The notes: generated from the letters alone by a model not told the origin. A stretch of DNA of 64,000 bases from Oscillospiraceae bacterium (GCA_015063325.1 SVUK01000017.1:124001-188000); one strand, 5' to 3'. Shown: positions 1 through 9,990, counted from the first letter of the stretch. Program-made: numbers and translations.

Positions 1-311
1 GGATTGTTCGTTCGATTGACGTTTGCGAATATATGGGATTCAGCAAACCGAGCGTCAGCCGGGCAATTCACCTGCTGGAGGACGGCGGATATTTGAAATT
101 GGATGAAAAAGGATCTCTTAAACTGACAGAGGTTGGGTTGGAGGTTGCAAAAAAAATCTATGAACGTCACCGCGTTCTGACCGAGATTTTGTGCTATCTC
201 GGTGTTGATCGTGAAACCGCAACCGATGACGCCTGCAGGATGGAACATATTATCAGTGACCAAACATTTGAAGTTTTGAAAGCGCGTCTTGCTCATTTGA
301 ATTTGTTTTAA
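1..311 (+). CDS. DtxR/MntR-family metal-dependent regulator, 5' partial
   Basis: The 5' end is cut by the window edge; frame 3 is open from base 3 to a TAA at 309-311, giving about 102 residues. The visible part has the recognition helix of a winged helix-turn-helix (GFSKPSVSRAIHLLEDGGY), then a wing, then the start of a dimerisation helix with EHIISD, which matches DtxR/MntR metal-binding and dimer segments. The family represses metal-ion transporters when Mn or Fe is bound; the metal cannot be told here. It ends without a C-terminal SH3-like domain, so it is the short MntR-like form. A strong terminator follows at once. Confidence 0.85.
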   Translation, partial: IVRSIDVCEYMGFSKPSVSRAIHLLEDGGYLKLDEKGSLKLTEVGLEVAKKIYERHRVLTEILCYLGVDRETATDDACRMEHIISDQTFEVLKARLAHLNLF

Positions 312-316
312 ATTTG

Positions 317-344
317 AAAAAAACCGCCGAAAGGCGGTTTTTTT
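317..344 (+). terminator. Rho-independent terminator after the DtxR-type regulator
   Basis: A CCGCC/GGCGG stem with a GAAA tetraloop is flanked by seven A bases on the left and seven T bases on the right, so it can work in both directions. It starts six bases after the regulator stop codon. Confidence 0.9.
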
Positions 345-442
345 GCAAGAAGGATTCTGTTTCTTGCACTTTTTCATTAATTTCATAAAAAGTACATCCC
401 CTGAATAGATAATATAAAAGTCTTTTGAAAGGGGAGCAAACG

Positions 443-985
443 ATGGAACTGGAATGCTTTCGTACCGGTACGGTTGTTAAAGAGGATTATCGTATTTTGG
501 CGAAATGCGAGATCGAATTTCAAATCCCGAAAGAATATACAAAGGTAGGTATTTTTTATCAAAAGATGGCGGAAGCCGGTATCCGGTGGAGCGAGGAAAT
601 CCTTTTTGAAAATGCAAAAAAAGAATATTCTGAATTGCCGGATCTGTGGTCAAAATCTCGCTTTTTGCCATATCGTTTTCGTTTGTGCGGTGGACCGATT
701 TATGAGAATACCGACTATTTTGCCGTTGTATGTGAGTCTACGCTCTCACATGGGAATGAACGTACGGTCCGCCGTTCTGCCCAGGTTTGGAACAGCAGAG
801 AACAAACGATTCTCCCGAATAATCTTACTTTGCGCCTTTTCGGCAAGCAAAAGATTACAAGAAAAAAAGGATTTCGACCGGACGGTTGCTATTTTTTGAA
901 CGGAAATTTGATTCTTTTTCGGAATCCGGATTCCAAAACGCCGTTTATGGAGCATAAAATTCCTATTTCAAAAACAGAAAAATGA
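443..985 (+). CDS. hypothetical protein, weakly DUF3298-like
   Basis: A 180-residue soluble protein that I do not recognise with certainty. The ATG at 443 is preceded by an AAAGGGGAG ribosome site six bases upstream; an in-frame TTG at 425 lies ahead of that site and is unlikely. There is no signal peptide or membrane segment. The C-terminal third (DGCYFLNGNLILF) resembles the end of DUF3298/RsiV-like domains, where a beta strand with an F-x-L-x-x-x-G-L-x-x-x-F pattern recurs, but this is a weak likeness. It stands alone between a terminator and the V-ATPase promoter, so context gives no function. Confidence 0.75.
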   Translation: MELECFRTGTVVKEDYRILAKCEIEFQIPKEYTKVGIFYQKMAEAGIRWSEEILFENAKKEYSELPDLWSKSRFLPYRFRLCGGPIYENTDYFAVVCESTLSHGNERTVRRSAQVWNSREQTILPNNLTLRLFGKQKITRKKGFRPDGCYFLNGNLILFRNPDSKTPFMEHKIPISKTEK

Positions 986-1003
986 AAAAATGAAGAAAAA
1001 GAC

Positions 1004-1032
1004 TTGCAAAATATAAATCTATATGTTATAAT
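1004..1032 (+). promoter_or_regulatory. sigma-A promoter of the V-ATPase operon
   Basis: TTGCAA at 1004-1009 and TATAAT at 1027-1032 are separated by 17 bases. TGT directly before the -10 gives an extended -10. The leader to the first gene is about 85 bases. Confidence 0.85.
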
Positions 1033-1122
1033 AACTTTGTTATATTTTTGATAATCTCAAAACCTTTGGAAACGGACAAGTCTTGATATTTGATCCGACC
1101 ATAGAAAGGCATGGGTAAACGA

Positions 1123-1443
1123 ATGTCAAAAGAAATTATGGAAAAGATTCGGGAGGCCGAAGCCCAAGCTGACCGCGTTGTTGCCGAGGCGCAGGCAAAA
1201 GCTGCGTCTTTGCGCGCCGAAGCGGAAGCAAAAGGGCAAAAGGTTTGCGAAGCTGCCGAAGAGCAAGCGGCGAAAGATTTGCAAGCGGCTTTGGCGAAAG
1301 CAAAGGCGCAGGCGGAAAATTTCGCCGAGCAATCCATGAAGGATGCGCAAACCGAAGCCGACGCCGTTTTGGAATCGGCAAAACCAAAAACCGAACGGGC
1401 GAAACAAATTGTGATCGGAGGTTTGGAAGCAAAATGTCGGTAA
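1123..1443 (+). CDS. ntpF: V-type ATPase stalk subunit (NtpF/AhaH type)
   Basis: A 106-residue, almost wholly helical protein rich in Ala, Glu, Gln and Lys with heptad-like repeats, as expected for the peripheral-stalk subunit that pairs with subunit E. Length matches Enterococcus NtpF. The only ribosome site, GAAAGG at 1104-1109, touches an ATG at 1111 and lies 13 bases before the ATG at 1123; I chose 1123 (MSKEIMEK), though 1111 would add four residues. It is the first gene of the operon, as in ntpFIKECGABD, and its end overlaps ntpI by 10 bases. Confidence 0.88.
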   Translation: MSKEIMEKIREAEAQADRVVAEAQAKAASLRAEAEAKGQKVCEAAEEQAAKDLQAALAKAKAQAENFAEQSMKDAQTEADAVLESAKPKTERAKQIVIGGLEAKCR

Positions 1444-3419
1444 GCAAAATGAAAAGGCTGACCGTTTTTGCCTTCCGAAAGGATGCTGACCGAATTGTTC
1501 GCAAGCTTATGAATTTGCGCTGTGTGGAGGTCCGCCAAGCCGACTCCGAACGTGGGGAAGAGGTTTTGCCCTATTTGAAGGCGGAATCCGAGCTGGCACA
1601 GATCAACCGAAATTTGTTGCAAATTCGTCAGGCAATTCCCATTCTTGCAAAGTATTGCAGAAAAAAAGGACTTGCCCGTCGCGTTTTACACGTCAATCGC
1701 GAGCAATTCGTAAATAGCGGACGAGCCGCCGCGGCGCTTGAGCTTGCCGGAAGGACTTTGGAACTTCAAAACAGCCAGAAGGAAAACGAGGCGCGGCAGG
1801 GAGAACTTCGCTCGCTCTGTGAAGCGCTTTCTCCGTGGATCGGTTACGAAACGCTTTTGAACGATCCGGGAACGCAAAAAACGATCACGATTCTCGGAAC
1901 CTTTCCGCCAACGGTCGATTCTGTTCTGCTTCAGTCGCAACTTGATGAAGCCGGGATTGCCGGTGAGCCGGTAAAAACCGACGAAACGGGAATTTACTTC
2001 GCGCTGACATTTTTGCGCGCAGAGGAAAATGAAATCAATACGTTTCTTGTCGGCAAGGGATTCCAAAAAGTGGATCTTCCAAAAAAGGAAACGACGGCAA
2101 GAGAATTACAGGCTCGCCTGACCAAAGAGATTGCCGGATTGGAGCAGCAATTCCGTCAAAACGAAGAACGGTTTGCAAAACTTGCCGAGGGGAAGGACGA
2201 CGTTGAGATCCTTTCGGATATTGAAGAAACCAACCGTACCGCCGCGGAATTGAAACAACGGCTTGCACAAACCGAACACTGCGTCATTTTGGACGGTTGG
2301 GTTCCGGCAAGTATGGAAAAAACGGTTGCCGAGGCGCTGGATGCCTTTGAATGTGCCTATGAGACCGAGGATCCGACGCCTGAGGACGAGCCACCGGTTT
2401 TGCTCCGCAACAATTGGTTTGCCGCAAACTTTGAGTGGGTGATCGGAATGTATTCCTATCCGCGTTACGGCACGTTTGATCCGACTTTTATCATGAGTAT
2501 CTTCTACATGATTATTTTCGGATTGATGTTTGCCGACTTCGGATATGGATTGCTTCTCTCGGTGCTTTGCTTTGCAGGAATCAAGATCCTGAATCCGCGT
2601 GCGTCGATGAAACGAATGCTGATGATGTTCGGCTTTTGCGGAATTTCCAGCGCGCTGATGGGTGCCATTTTCGGCGGATGGTTCGGAAATTTGCCGGTTG
2701 CAATTATGGAACAAGTTGCGCCGAATGCAATCAACTCTACCGCCGGGCATATTTTTGCGTCGGGGCTGTGGTTCAACCCCTTGGACGATCCCATGACGTT
2801 TTTGGTTCTCTCGCTCGGTGTTGGAGCAATTCATATTATTGCCGGCATGGCAATCAAATTCGTCGTCCTTTGCAAAGAAAAACATGCGTTGGAGGCGATT
2901 TGCACCATTCTGCCTTACTGGGTGCTGTTTGCAGGGCTGGGAATGCTCGTTGTCGGTATTGCCAAGCCGGGATTGATTCCGTCCGGCGTTGCGCAGTGGG
3001 TCTCTATTGCCGGTGCGGCGATGATTCTGTTACTCAACGGCGTTGGTCAAAAATCCTTCTTCCAATGGCTTATCAAAGGGTTGGGAGGTCTTTACGGTCT
3101 GATCAGCTACGCGTCGGATTTGCTTTCCTATTCGCGTATTCTTGCGCTCGGCATGGTTGCCGGCGTTATTGCAAAGGTCATCAATATGATCACTGCTATG
3201 GGGACGACCGGACCGATTGGATTTTTACTGATGCTCATTATTCTGATCCTCGGACACGGACTCAATATTGCCATCAATATTCTTGGCACATTCGTCCACG
3301 CCGCAAGACTTCAATATATTGAATTTTTCGGCAAGTTCTATGAGGACGGCGGCGAGCCGTTCAACCCCGCGCTTCCGACGGAGGAATATTCGGAAGATAT
3401 GACCGAAGGCTCAAATTAA
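1434..3419 (+). CDS. ntpI: V-type ATPase membrane subunit I (a-subunit)
   Basis: A 661-residue protein with a soluble N-terminal half (about 1-330, alpha/beta and coiled-coil) and a C-terminal membrane half with about seven to eight helices. This is the stator a-subunit that forms the ion half-channels against the K ring. The segment near residues 555-580 (DLLSYSRILALGMVAGVI) carries the conserved S-Y-x-R-L-x-A-L-G motif with the essential arginine. The ATG at 1434 overlaps ntpF and has a GGAGG 12 bases upstream; a second in-frame ATG is at 1449. Length is normal for the family. Confidence 0.96.
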   Translation: MSVSKMKRLTVFAFRKDADRIVRKLMNLRCVEVRQADSERGEEVLPYLKAESELAQINRNLLQIRQAIPILAKYCRKKGLARRVLHVNREQFVNSGRAAAALELAGRTLELQNSQKENEARQGELRSLCEALSPWIGYETLLNDPGTQKTITILGTFPPTVDSVLLQSQLDEAGIAGEPVKTDETGIYFALTFLRAEENEINTFLVGKGFQKVDLPKKETTARELQARLTKEIAGLEQQFRQNEERFAKLAEGKDDVEILSDIEETNRTAAELKQRLAQTEHCVILDGWVPASMEKTVAEALDAFECAYETEDPTPEDEPPVLLRNNWFAANFEWVIGMYSYPRYGTFDPTFIMSIFYMIIFGLMFADFGYGLLLSVLCFAGIKILNPRASMKRMLMMFGFCGISSALMGAIFGGWFGNLPVAIMEQVAPNAINSTAGHIFASGLWFNPLDDPMTFLVLSLGVGAIHIIAGMAIKFVVLCKEKHALEAICTILPYWVLFAGLGMLVVGIAKPGLIPSGVAQWVSIAGAAMILLLNGVGQKSFFQWLIKGLGGLYGLISYASDLLSYSRILALGMVAGVIAKVINMITAMGTTGPIGFLLMLIILILGHGLNIAINILGTFVHAARLQYIEFFGKFYEDGGEPFNPALPTEEYSEDMTEGSN

Positions 3420-3456
3420 ATTTTATATAACAAAAAGCAAAAAGGAGATTTTTATC

Positions 3457-3942
3457 ATGAACATTTGGGAAAATATTTTTACGGGTACGAACCTCGCGCT
3501 TCTCGGCGCGGCTTTTGCAACATTGTTTGCCGGCATTGGCTCTGCAAAGGGCGTTAACCTGGTTGCCAAAGCGACCAGCGGACTGATCAGCGAAGACCCC
3601 AACAAATTCGGTAAAGCGTTTCTGTTGCAGGCGCTTCCCATGACGCAGGGTATTTACGGTCTGGTTACTTCGTTTATGATCATTTTCAAAATTGGTTTGC
3701 TTGGCGGCGGTGCCGCAGAAGTGACTCTTTCCCAGGGTGCTTACTATTTTGTCGCTTCGCTTCCCATTGCGTTCGGCGGTCTTGTTTCCGCAATCAAGCA
3801 GGGTGAAGTTGCCGCCGCAGGTATCAAAGTGCTTGCCAAACGTCCCGAAGCGACCGGTAAAGCAATCATTTCCGCTTCTTTGGTTGAAACCTACGCCATT
3901 TTCGCGGTTCTTGTTTCGCTGTTGCTCATTCTGTTTGCATAA
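3457..3942 (+). CDS. ntpK: V-type ATPase proteolipid subunit K (rotor ring)
   Basis: 161 residues with four hydrophobic helices in two hairpins, the duplicated 16-kDa proteolipid form. Only the second hairpin has the ion-binding carboxylate (Glu144 in SLVETYAIF); the first has Gln64 in PMTQGIYG. By alignment to Enterococcus hirae NtpK, the sodium ligands Thr64, Gln65, Gln110 and Glu139 correspond to Thr63, Gln64, Gln115 and Glu144 here, and the 29-residue gap between the last two is the same. This points to a sodium-coupled ring, by inference. Ribosome site AAAAGGAG precedes the ATG. Confidence 0.97.
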   Translation: MNIWENIFTGTNLALLGAAFATLFAGIGSAKGVNLVAKATSGLISEDPNKFGKAFLLQALPMTQGIYGLVTSFMIIFKIGLLGGGAAEVTLSQGAYYFVASLPIAFGGLVSAIKQGEVAAAGIKVLAKRPEATGKAIISASLVETYAIFAVLVSLLLILFA

Positions 3943-3992
3943 TCCAATCGGAGAAGGCAATCGAAAAAGCAAAACGGAAAGGAGAAAAACCG

Positions 3993-4679
3993 TTGGCTAC
4001 AAACGGATTGAATCGAATTACGGATAAAATTCTTGCCGCGGCGAAAGAGCAATCGGACGAGATTCTTGCCGAGGCACAGGCGGATTGCGACCGTATTCTT
4101 GCCGGATACGAGGAGAAAGCCGCCGGAATTCGCGCGGCGAACGCTCGCGAAATTGAACAGAAAACCAGCGATTTGTTGGCACGTGCCAAATCTTCTGCAG
4201 CGATGGTCGGAAGAAATTTGGTAGGCGAAAAGCGGAGCGAGTTGATCGAATCGGTTTTCCACGACGCATTTGAAGAAATTGAAAAGAAACCGCAGACCGA
4301 GTATACCCAACTTGTGGTAGGATTGCTTTCTGCGGCGATTGAAGAACTGTTTGCAACTGAAGAGAAGAATTTGAAACTTTACGGAGCCGAGGAAGAAGAG
4401 GTTGCCGAAAAATGTGAAATTTTGCTCAATTCCGCCGATCGGAAAGCGATTGGGGAAAATGTGCTTGAGGGAGTTCGCAAAAGTCTTTCCGGAAAAATCA
4501 GTGCGGAAAATTTGAAAAAAATCGTACTCGCAGAGGATGCTGTCAACATCCGTGGCGGCGCAGTTTTGCGGTATGGGGAAGTGGAATCCAACTGTTCTTT
4601 TGAAATGCTGTTTTCGCTGTTGCGGCGCGAATTGGAAACCGATGTCAGCCGTATTCTTTTCGCCGACGAAAAGAATTGA
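3993..4679 (+). CDS. ntpE: V-type ATPase stalk subunit E
   Basis: A 228-residue peripheral-stalk subunit: a long helical N-terminal half (about 1-100, rich in Ala/Glu/Lys/Arg) and a globular C-terminal half ending in a conserved region with NIRGGAVLRYG, typical of the E subunit C-terminal domain. It starts with TTG at 3993, set eight bases after a strong GGAAAGGAG; no ATG nearby fits. Position between K and C matches the ntp order. Confidence 0.94.
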   Translation: MATNGLNRITDKILAAAKEQSDEILAEAQADCDRILAGYEEKAAGIRAANAREIEQKTSDLLARAKSSAAMVGRNLVGEKRSELIESVFHDAFEEIEKKPQTEYTQLVVGLLSAAIEELFATEEKNLKLYGAEEEEVAEKCEILLNSADRKAIGENVLEGVRKSLSGKISAENLKKIVLAEDAVNIRGGAVLRYGEVESNCSFEMLFSLLRRELETDVSRILFADEKN

Positions 4680-4697
4680 CGGGAAAGGCGGACAAAG

Positions 4698-5684
4698 ATG
4701 GAAGATTATCTGTTTGCCTGTGCGCGGATCAGCGCTTTGGAAAACGGACTGATCGGGCGCGAAAAACTGGAGCGTTTGATGGCGTCGCCCGGAATTGAAA
4801 AATGCGTGGATCTGCTTTCCGAATATGGCGTTGACGTTAAGCGAGATTCCGAAACAGGTGCATTTTTGCGCGAAGAAACCCTTCTTGCACGGTTGCAAAA
4901 AGCATATTCCGAAGTTCAGGAAGGAACAGAAAACGCCGATTTTGCGCGCATTTTTCGCTGGCAATACGACTGCAATAATATTAAGGCGGCAATCAAGTGC
5001 GTCAAACGCGGTGTAAATCCTGCCCCGATGCTGTTTGATTTTGGCAATTTCTCGGTAAAAACCGTTGTGGAATGTGCCGAAAAGAACGAATATGAGACCT
5101 TGGACGAACCTTTTGCAACCGCAGCGCGTGAGGCGTGTGACGCGTTTGCAAAGACGAGCAATCCCCAATGGGTTGATTTGATTTTAGACCGCGCCTGCTA
5201 TGCGGCTATGCTTGCCGACGCCGGCAAAAACCGCTTTGCACACGGTATTGTTGCAAAAAAAATTGATCTGACCAATCTGCTTACCTGCTTGCGCCTGTTG
5301 CGAATGAGAAACGGGGAAGTTGGCAGATTGATGCTTGCCGACGCTTTTATTGACGGCGGCGAACTGGAAAAGCCGTTTTTTGAAACTGTTTATTCGGAGG
5401 GGGAAGCTTCCTTTTGGGAAGCAGTTGAAAGGACCGATTATTCCTCTTTTGCAAACGGATTGGACAGCTCGGCTACTTTGACCGAAATCGAGCGTGCGGC
5501 GGATAACTTTTGGATCCTCTCGGTTCGTCAGGCAAAATGGAACGTTTTCGGAGAGGAAGTGCTTCTTTCCTATCTTGCAACGGTAGAATACGAGGTGCGC
5601 AATTTGCGAATCGTTTTGGCAGGTGTGGAAGCCGGGTTATCCCCGAAAATCATCGGAGAAAGGATCCGCTTGAATGAATTATAA
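4698..5684 (+). CDS. ntpC: V-type ATPase central-stalk subunit C (d-subunit)
   Basis: 328 residues, all helical, corresponding to the funnel-shaped C/d subunit that couples the central stalk (D/F) to the K ring. The start (MEDYLFACARISALENGLIG) and the repeated NNIKAAIKC-type segments are typical of the AC39/NtpC family. ATG at 4698 follows GGGAAAGGCGG. Its 3' end overlaps the next gene by 11 bases, so the two are probably translationally coupled. Confidence 0.94.
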   Translation: MEDYLFACARISALENGLIGREKLERLMASPGIEKCVDLLSEYGVDVKRDSETGAFLREETLLARLQKAYSEVQEGTENADFARIFRWQYDCNNIKAAIKCVKRGVNPAPMLFDFGNFSVKTVVECAEKNEYETLDEPFATAAREACDAFAKTSNPQWVDLILDRACYAAMLADAGKNRFAHGIVAKKIDLTNLLTCLRLLRMRNGEVGRLMLADAFIDGGELEKPFFETVYSEGEASFWEAVERTDYSSFANGLDSSATLTEIERAADNFWILSVRQAKWNVFGEEVLLSYLATVEYEVRNLRIVLAGVEAGLSPKIIGERIRLNEL

Positions 5685-6033
5685 AATCGGAATTATCGGA
5701 AATCGGGACGCCGTTCTCGGTTTTATGGCGCTTGGATTTTCGGTTCATGAGGTTTCCTCGGTTTCCGAGGCGACAAAAGAACTGCATTCCATGGCGCGTT
5801 CTCAGGAATACGGCGTGATCTTTTTAACAGAGGATTATGCCGAAAAGATGGAAGAAGAAACGGCAAAATATCGGGATTTGCCCCTGCCTGCTATCATTTC
5901 CATTCCGGCTCCGGGAGGGTCTTCCGGTTATGGAATGAACAATCTGCGTCAGGCGGTGGAACGCGCTGTTGGAGCGGATATTCTCTTCAAGAATAACGAG
6001 TCGGCGCAAACGGAAAATGAAGAAAGGAAATAA
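5674..6033 (+). CDS. ntpG: V-type ATPase central-stalk subunit F (NtpG)
   Basis: 119 residues with the Rossmann-like fold start of subunit [21 protein letters not shown], then a second strand ending in [10 protein letters not shown] and the conserved [11 protein letters not shown]. The subunit binds the D subunit in the central shaft. It overlaps ntpC at the start and ends eight bases before the ntpA start codon, so the A-subunit ribosome site lies inside its last codons. Confidence 0.94.
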   Translation: MNYKIGIIGNRDAVLGFMALGFSVHEVSSVSEATKELHSMARSQEYGVIFLTEDYAEKMEEETAKYRDLPLPAIISIPAPGGSSGYGMNNLRQAVERAVGADILFKNNESAQTENEERK

Positions 6034-6040
6034 CCTGAAA

Positions 6041-7816
6041 ATGGTCGAAGGAAAAATTCGCAAAGTATCAGGACCTCTGGTCATTGCCGAAGGAATGAGA
6101 GAGGCCAATCTGTTCGACGTCGTTCACGTCGGCGAAAATCGGCTGATCGGTGAAATTATTGAAATGCACGGGGATCGCGCGTCGATTCAAGTCTATGAAG
6201 AAACTGCAGGACTTGGGCGCGGTGACCGCGTGGTGTCCACGGGATCCCCTCTTTCGGTAGAACTCGGTCCCGGGCTTTTAACCAATATTTTTGACGGGAT
6301 TCAACGCCCCCTGGAAACCATGCGCGTCAAGTATGGTTCCAATCTGATCCGCGGCATTGACGAAAAAGCGCTGGACCGCAGCAAGGTCTGGCATTTTGTG
6401 CCGGCAAAAAAGAAGGGCGACAAGGTTGGTCCGGGCGATGTTTACGGAACGGTGCAGGAGAACGAGGTCGTTCTGCATAAAATTCTTGTGCCGCCGAAAA
6501 CCTCCGGAACCATCGTCGATCTTTCGGATGGCGACTATACCGTTACCGATGCGATTGGGCATTTGAAACTTGCAGACGGAACCGAGCAGGAGATTACTCT
6601 TATGCAAAAGTGGCCGGTACGTGTTTCGCGTCCCTATCGGGAAAAACTGCCTCCGGTCGACCCTATGATCACCGGTCAGCGCCCGATTGACGCGTTGTTC
6701 CCGATTGCAAAGGGCGGAACCGCTTGCGTTCCCGGACCGTTCGGCTCGGGGAAAACGGTGGTTCAGCACCAGCTTGCCAAGTGGAGCGACGTAGATTTGG
6801 TTGTTTATATCGGATGCGGCGAACGCGGAAACGAGATGACCGACGTTTTGCGCGAGTTCCCGGAACTCACCGACCCTCGTACCGGAAAATCGTTGATGGA
6901 ACGCACTGTTTTGATTGCGAATACCTCGGATATGCCGGTTGCCGCGCGTGAGGCCTCTATTTATACGGGCATTACCATTGCCGAGTACTTCCGCGATATG
7001 GGGTATTCGGTTGCCGTTATTGCCGATTCTACCTCTCGTTGGGCAGAGGCGCTGCGCGAAATGTCCGGACGTTTGGAGGAAATGCCGGGTGAAGAAGGTT
7101 ATCCGGCTTATCTGACCTCTCGTCTTGCGCAGTTCTATGAACGCGCCGGAAAGGTGGTCTGCCTGGGTGAGGATGGGCGCATCGGTGCGCTTTCGGCGAT
7201 TGGTGCGGTCTCTCCGCAGGGCGGCGATATTTCCGAACCGGTTACGCAGGCAACCCTGCGGATTGTTAAAGTTTTCTGGGGATTGGATTCGTCGCTTGCT
7301 TATCGTCGCCATTTCCCGGCAATTAACTGGCTGACATCCTATTCGCTCTACCGCGAGCGTTTGGAAGAATGGTTTTCCGAGCATGTGGCAAAGGATTGGA
7401 CGTCGCTTGTTGATCGTTGCCTGCGCGTGTTGCAAGAGGAAGCCGATTTGCAGGAAATTGTCAAGCTTGTCGGTATGGACGCGCTTTCGGCAGAAGATCG
7501 CCTGAAATTGGATATTGCGCAGTCTATTCGCGAGGACTTTTTACAGCAAAACGCATTCGTGGACGTTGACAGCTATACTTCGCTGGAAAAACAGCACGCC
7601 ATGCTGCGGCTGATCTTCCTGTTTGCCGACGAGGGCAAACGCGCCATTGAAGCCGGAGCCGATATTGAGGATATTGCCGGTCTTCCGGTACATGAGAGTA
7701 TCGGCCGTGCAAAATCGATTCCCGAAAGCGAGTTCAAAACCGAGTTTGCCGCAATTGAAGCGCAAATCACCGCCGAAATGGATCGCCTGATCAAGAGCGC
7801 ACGGGAGGACAACTGA
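6041..7816 (+). CDS. ntpA: V-type ATPase catalytic subunit A
   Basis: 591 residues, close to the 593 of Enterococcus NtpA. The catalytic ATP-binding subunit carries a P-loop [12 protein letters not shown] at about residue 230, the catalytic GERGNEM glutamate segment, the [12 protein letters not shown]-like Walker B region ([12 protein letters not shown]) and the long non-homologous insert before the P-loop that marks V/A-type A subunits. The start chosen is ATG 6041 ([12 protein letters not shown]), about 12 bases after AGAAAGGA; an ATG at 6017 has no ribosome site and lies inside ntpG. Confidence 0.98.
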   Translation: MVEGKIRKVSGPLVIAEGMREANLFDVVHVGENRLIGEIIEMHGDRASIQVYEETAGLGRGDRVVSTGSPLSVELGPGLLTNIFDGIQRPLETMRVKYGSNLIRGIDEKALDRSKVWHFVPAKKKGDKVGPGDVYGTVQENEVVLHKILVPPKTSGTIVDLSDGDYTVTDAIGHLKLADGTEQEITLMQKWPVRVSRPYREKLPPVDPMITGQRPIDALFPIAKGGTACVPGPFGSGKTVVQHQLAKWSDVDLVVYIGCGERGNEMTDVLREFPELTDPRTGKSLMERTVLIANTSDMPVAAREASIYTGITIAEYFRDMGYSVAVIADSTSRWAEALREMSGRLEEMPGEEGYPAYLTSRLAQFYERAGKVVCLGEDGRIGALSAIGAVSPQGGDISEPVTQATLRIVKVFWGLDSSLAYRRHFPAINWLTSYSLYRERLEEWFSEHVAKDWTSLVDRCLRVLQEEADLQEIVKLVGMDALSAEDRLKLDIAQSIREDFLQQNAFVDVDSYTSLEKQHAMLRLIFLFADEGKRAIEAGADIEDIAGLPVHESIGRAKSIPESEFKTEFAAIEAQITAEMDRLIKSAREDN

Positions 7817-7818
7817 TT

Positions 7819-9201
7819 ATGATGAGAGAATACAGAACCATCGAAGAAGTCGCCGGACCGCTGATGCTGGTGCGTCAAGTTGAAGGCGTTAAATACGATG
7901 AATTGGGTGAAATTGAACTGCCGAACGGGGAAGTTCGGCGTTGCCGCGTGCTGGAAGTAAACGGGAAAAATGTGTTGGTCCAGCTGTTCGAATCTGCCGC
8001 AGGATTGAACCTTTCCAGCAGCAAGGTGCGTTTTTCGGGGCACGGCGTGGAATTGCCCGTATCGGCAAATATGCTCGGCCGTGTTTTCAACGGTATGGGC
8101 GAGCCGATCGACGGCGGCGCAAAACTGATCCCTGATAAGTCGTTGGACATCAACGGCACGCCGATCAACCCTGCCGCGCGGTACTATCCCTCCGAGTTCA
8201 TTCAAACCGGCGTTTCGAGCATTGACGGTTTGAACACCCTTGTTCGCGGACAGAAATTGCCCATCTTTTCCGGATCGGGTTTGCCGCATGCCAACCTTGC
8301 CGCGCAAATCGCTCGTCAGGCAAAGGTGTTGGGCAGCAACGAGAAGTTTGCCGTTGTTTTTGCCGCGATTGGTATTACCTTTGAAGAAGCTGACTTCTTC
8401 ATTTCCGATTTCCGCAAGACCGGTGCATTGGATCGTACCGTGCTGTTTATCAACTTGGCGTCGGACGCCGCCATCGAGCGTATTTCTACGCCGCGTATGG
8501 CACTTACAGCAGCCGAGTATTTGGCGTTTGAGTGCAATATGCACGTGTTGGTTATCATGACCGACATTACCAACTATGCCGAGGCTCTGCGCGAAGTCTC
8601 CGCCGCTCGGAAAGAGGTTCCGGGCCGCCGCGGCTATCCCGGATACCTTTATACTGACCTTGCTACTCTTTATGAAAGAGCAGGGCGCAAAATGGGGTCC
8701 GATGGTTCCATTACCATGATTCCGATTTTGACTATGCCGGAAGACGATAAGACCCACCCTATTCCCGATTTGACAGGGTATATCACCGAGGGACAGATCA
8801 TTCTTTCGCGCGAGCTTTACCGTAAAGGATACCTGCCGCCGGTAGACGTTTTGCCGTCGCTTTCCCGTTTGAAGGATAAAGGAATCGGCGCCGGAAAAAC
8901 GCGCGAGGACCATGCAAACACCATGAACCAGCTCTTTTCCGCTTATGCACGCGGAAAGGAAGCGAGAGAGCTTATGGTGGTGCTTGGCGAAGCGGCTCTT
9001 TCTCCGGTTGACCGTTTGTATGCAAAATTCGCCGACGCATTTGAGGCAGAATATATCAATCAAGGGTTCTATGAGAACCGTTCCATTGAGGAAACGCTGA
9101 ATCTTGGTTGGAAACTGCTAACCATCCTGCCGCGCAGTGAAATGAAGCGGATCAAACCGGAATTTTTAGATAAATATTGGAAACAGAACGCAGAACAATA
9201 A
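7819..9201 (+). CDS. ntpB: V-type ATPase regulatory subunit B
   Basis: 460 residues, alternating with subunit A in the A3B3 head. In place of a P-loop it has the degenerate [14 protein letters not shown], the hallmark of the non-catalytic B subunit, plus the conserved [19 protein letters not shown] arginine-finger region. GGAGG lies 10 bases before the ATG at 7819; the next codon is also ATG. It follows ntpA by two bases. Confidence 0.98.
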   Translation: MMREYRTIEEVAGPLMLVRQVEGVKYDELGEIELPNGEVRRCRVLEVNGKNVLVQLFESAAGLNLSSSKVRFSGHGVELPVSANMLGRVFNGMGEPIDGGAKLIPDKSLDINGTPINPAARYYPSEFIQTGVSSIDGLNTLVRGQKLPIFSGSGLPHANLAAQIARQAKVLGSNEKFAVVFAAIGITFEEADFFISDFRKTGALDRTVLFINLASDAAIERISTPRMALTAAEYLAFECNMHVLVIMTDITNYAEALREVSAARKEVPGRRGYPGYLYTDLATLYERAGRKMGSDGSITMIPILTMPEDDKTHPIPDLTGYITEGQIILSRELYRKGYLPPVDVLPSLSRLKDKGIGAGKTREDHANTMNQLFSAYARGKEARELMVVLGEAALSPVDRLYAKFADAFEAEYINQGFYENRSIEETLNLGWKLLTILPRSEMKRIKPEFLDKYWKQNAEQ

Positions 9202-9235
9202 TTGATGAAGGCTTGCGTTCGGAAAGGAGGATGAC

Positions 9236-9916
9236 ATGGCGGAAATACGGGTAAACCCTACGCGCATGGAGATGAAAAGTTATCAAAAACGTTATCAGAC
9301 CGCGCGCAGAGGACATAAGTTGCTCAAGGATAAGCGCGATGAGCTGATGCGCCAGTTTCTGGATGTCGTCCGGGAAGATAAGGCATTGCGTGAGCGCGTA
9401 GAATCGGCTTTGCAGGAGGTTTACGGCGGTTTTACGGTTGCAGGTGCCGTCAGTAACCCCAAAATGTTGCAGGAAGCATTGATCTATCCCAAAAAAGAAG
9501 GATCGCTTGAGGTTGATTCTCGCAATTTGATGAGCGTGAACGTTCCCGTTTTTCATTTGCACATTCACGCGGAAGGAAATTCCGACCATTACAACTACGG
9601 TATGGCGTTTACTTCCGGTGAATTGGATTCGGCTTTGCGCGCTCTGAACGGGATTTTGGAAGACCTTTTGCGTATGGCGGAACTGGAAAAAACGGCACAG
9701 CTCCTTGCCGAGGAGATTGAACGTACTCGTCGGCGTGTCAACGCTCTCGAATACATTCTGATGCCGCAGTACCTGCAAATCATCCGTTCCATTCGGATGA
9801 AGCTGGATGAAAACGACCGAGGCAATACCACGCGGTTGATGAAAGTGAAGGATATGATGCTGCAAGCGCAGCTGGAACAAAACGCAAAAGCCGATGAAGA
9901 AGAGGACCCTGCTTAA
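9236..9916 (+). CDS. ntpD: V-type ATPase central shaft subunit D
   Basis: 226 residues with two long helices that form the coiled-coil rotor shaft. The start (EIRVNPTRMEMKSYQKR) and the C-terminal RRVNALEYILMP segment are signature motifs of V-ATPase subunit D. A strong AAAGGAGG precedes ATG 9236. It is the last gene of the operon; a terminator starts eight bases after the stop. The small ntpH/ntpJ genes of Enterococcus are absent here, but a KtrB (NtpJ-like) gene lies elsewhere at 32879. Confidence 0.97.
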   Translation: MAEIRVNPTRMEMKSYQKRYQTARRGHKLLKDKRDELMRQFLDVVREDKALRERVESALQEVYGGFTVAGAVSNPKMLQEALIYPKKEGSLEVDSRNLMSVNVPVFHLHIHAEGNSDHYNYGMAFTSGELDSALRALNGILEDLLRMAELEKTAQLLAEEIERTRRRVNALEYILMPQYLQIIRSIRMKLDENDRGNTTRLMKVKDMMLQAQLEQNAKADEEEDPA

Positions 9917-9923
9917 ATGATTA

Positions 9924-9963
9924 AAAAGTCTGCGGTAATCAAACGGTTTCGCAGACTTTTTTT
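9924..9963 (+). terminator. Rho-independent terminator of the V-ATPase operon
   Basis: AAAAGTCTGCG pairs with CGCAGACTTTT across a 15-base loop and runs into seven T bases, just after the ntpD stop codon. Confidence 0.93.
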
Positions 9964-9990
9964 GGTTTTTTGCAATTTTTTTTGCAAAAG

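Noticed and set aside
1245-1433. Upstream extension of the ntpI frame
   Set aside because: It overlaps ntpF almost completely; ntpI starts at 1434, where a GGAGG and the family start match.
3891-5168. 425-codon minus-strand reading frame
   Set aside because: Antisense to ntpE and ntpC; no ribosome site or domain.
7573-9063. 496-codon minus-strand reading frame
   Set aside because: It is antisense to ntpA and ntpB, whose motifs are clear; long antisense frames are common here because of codon bias.
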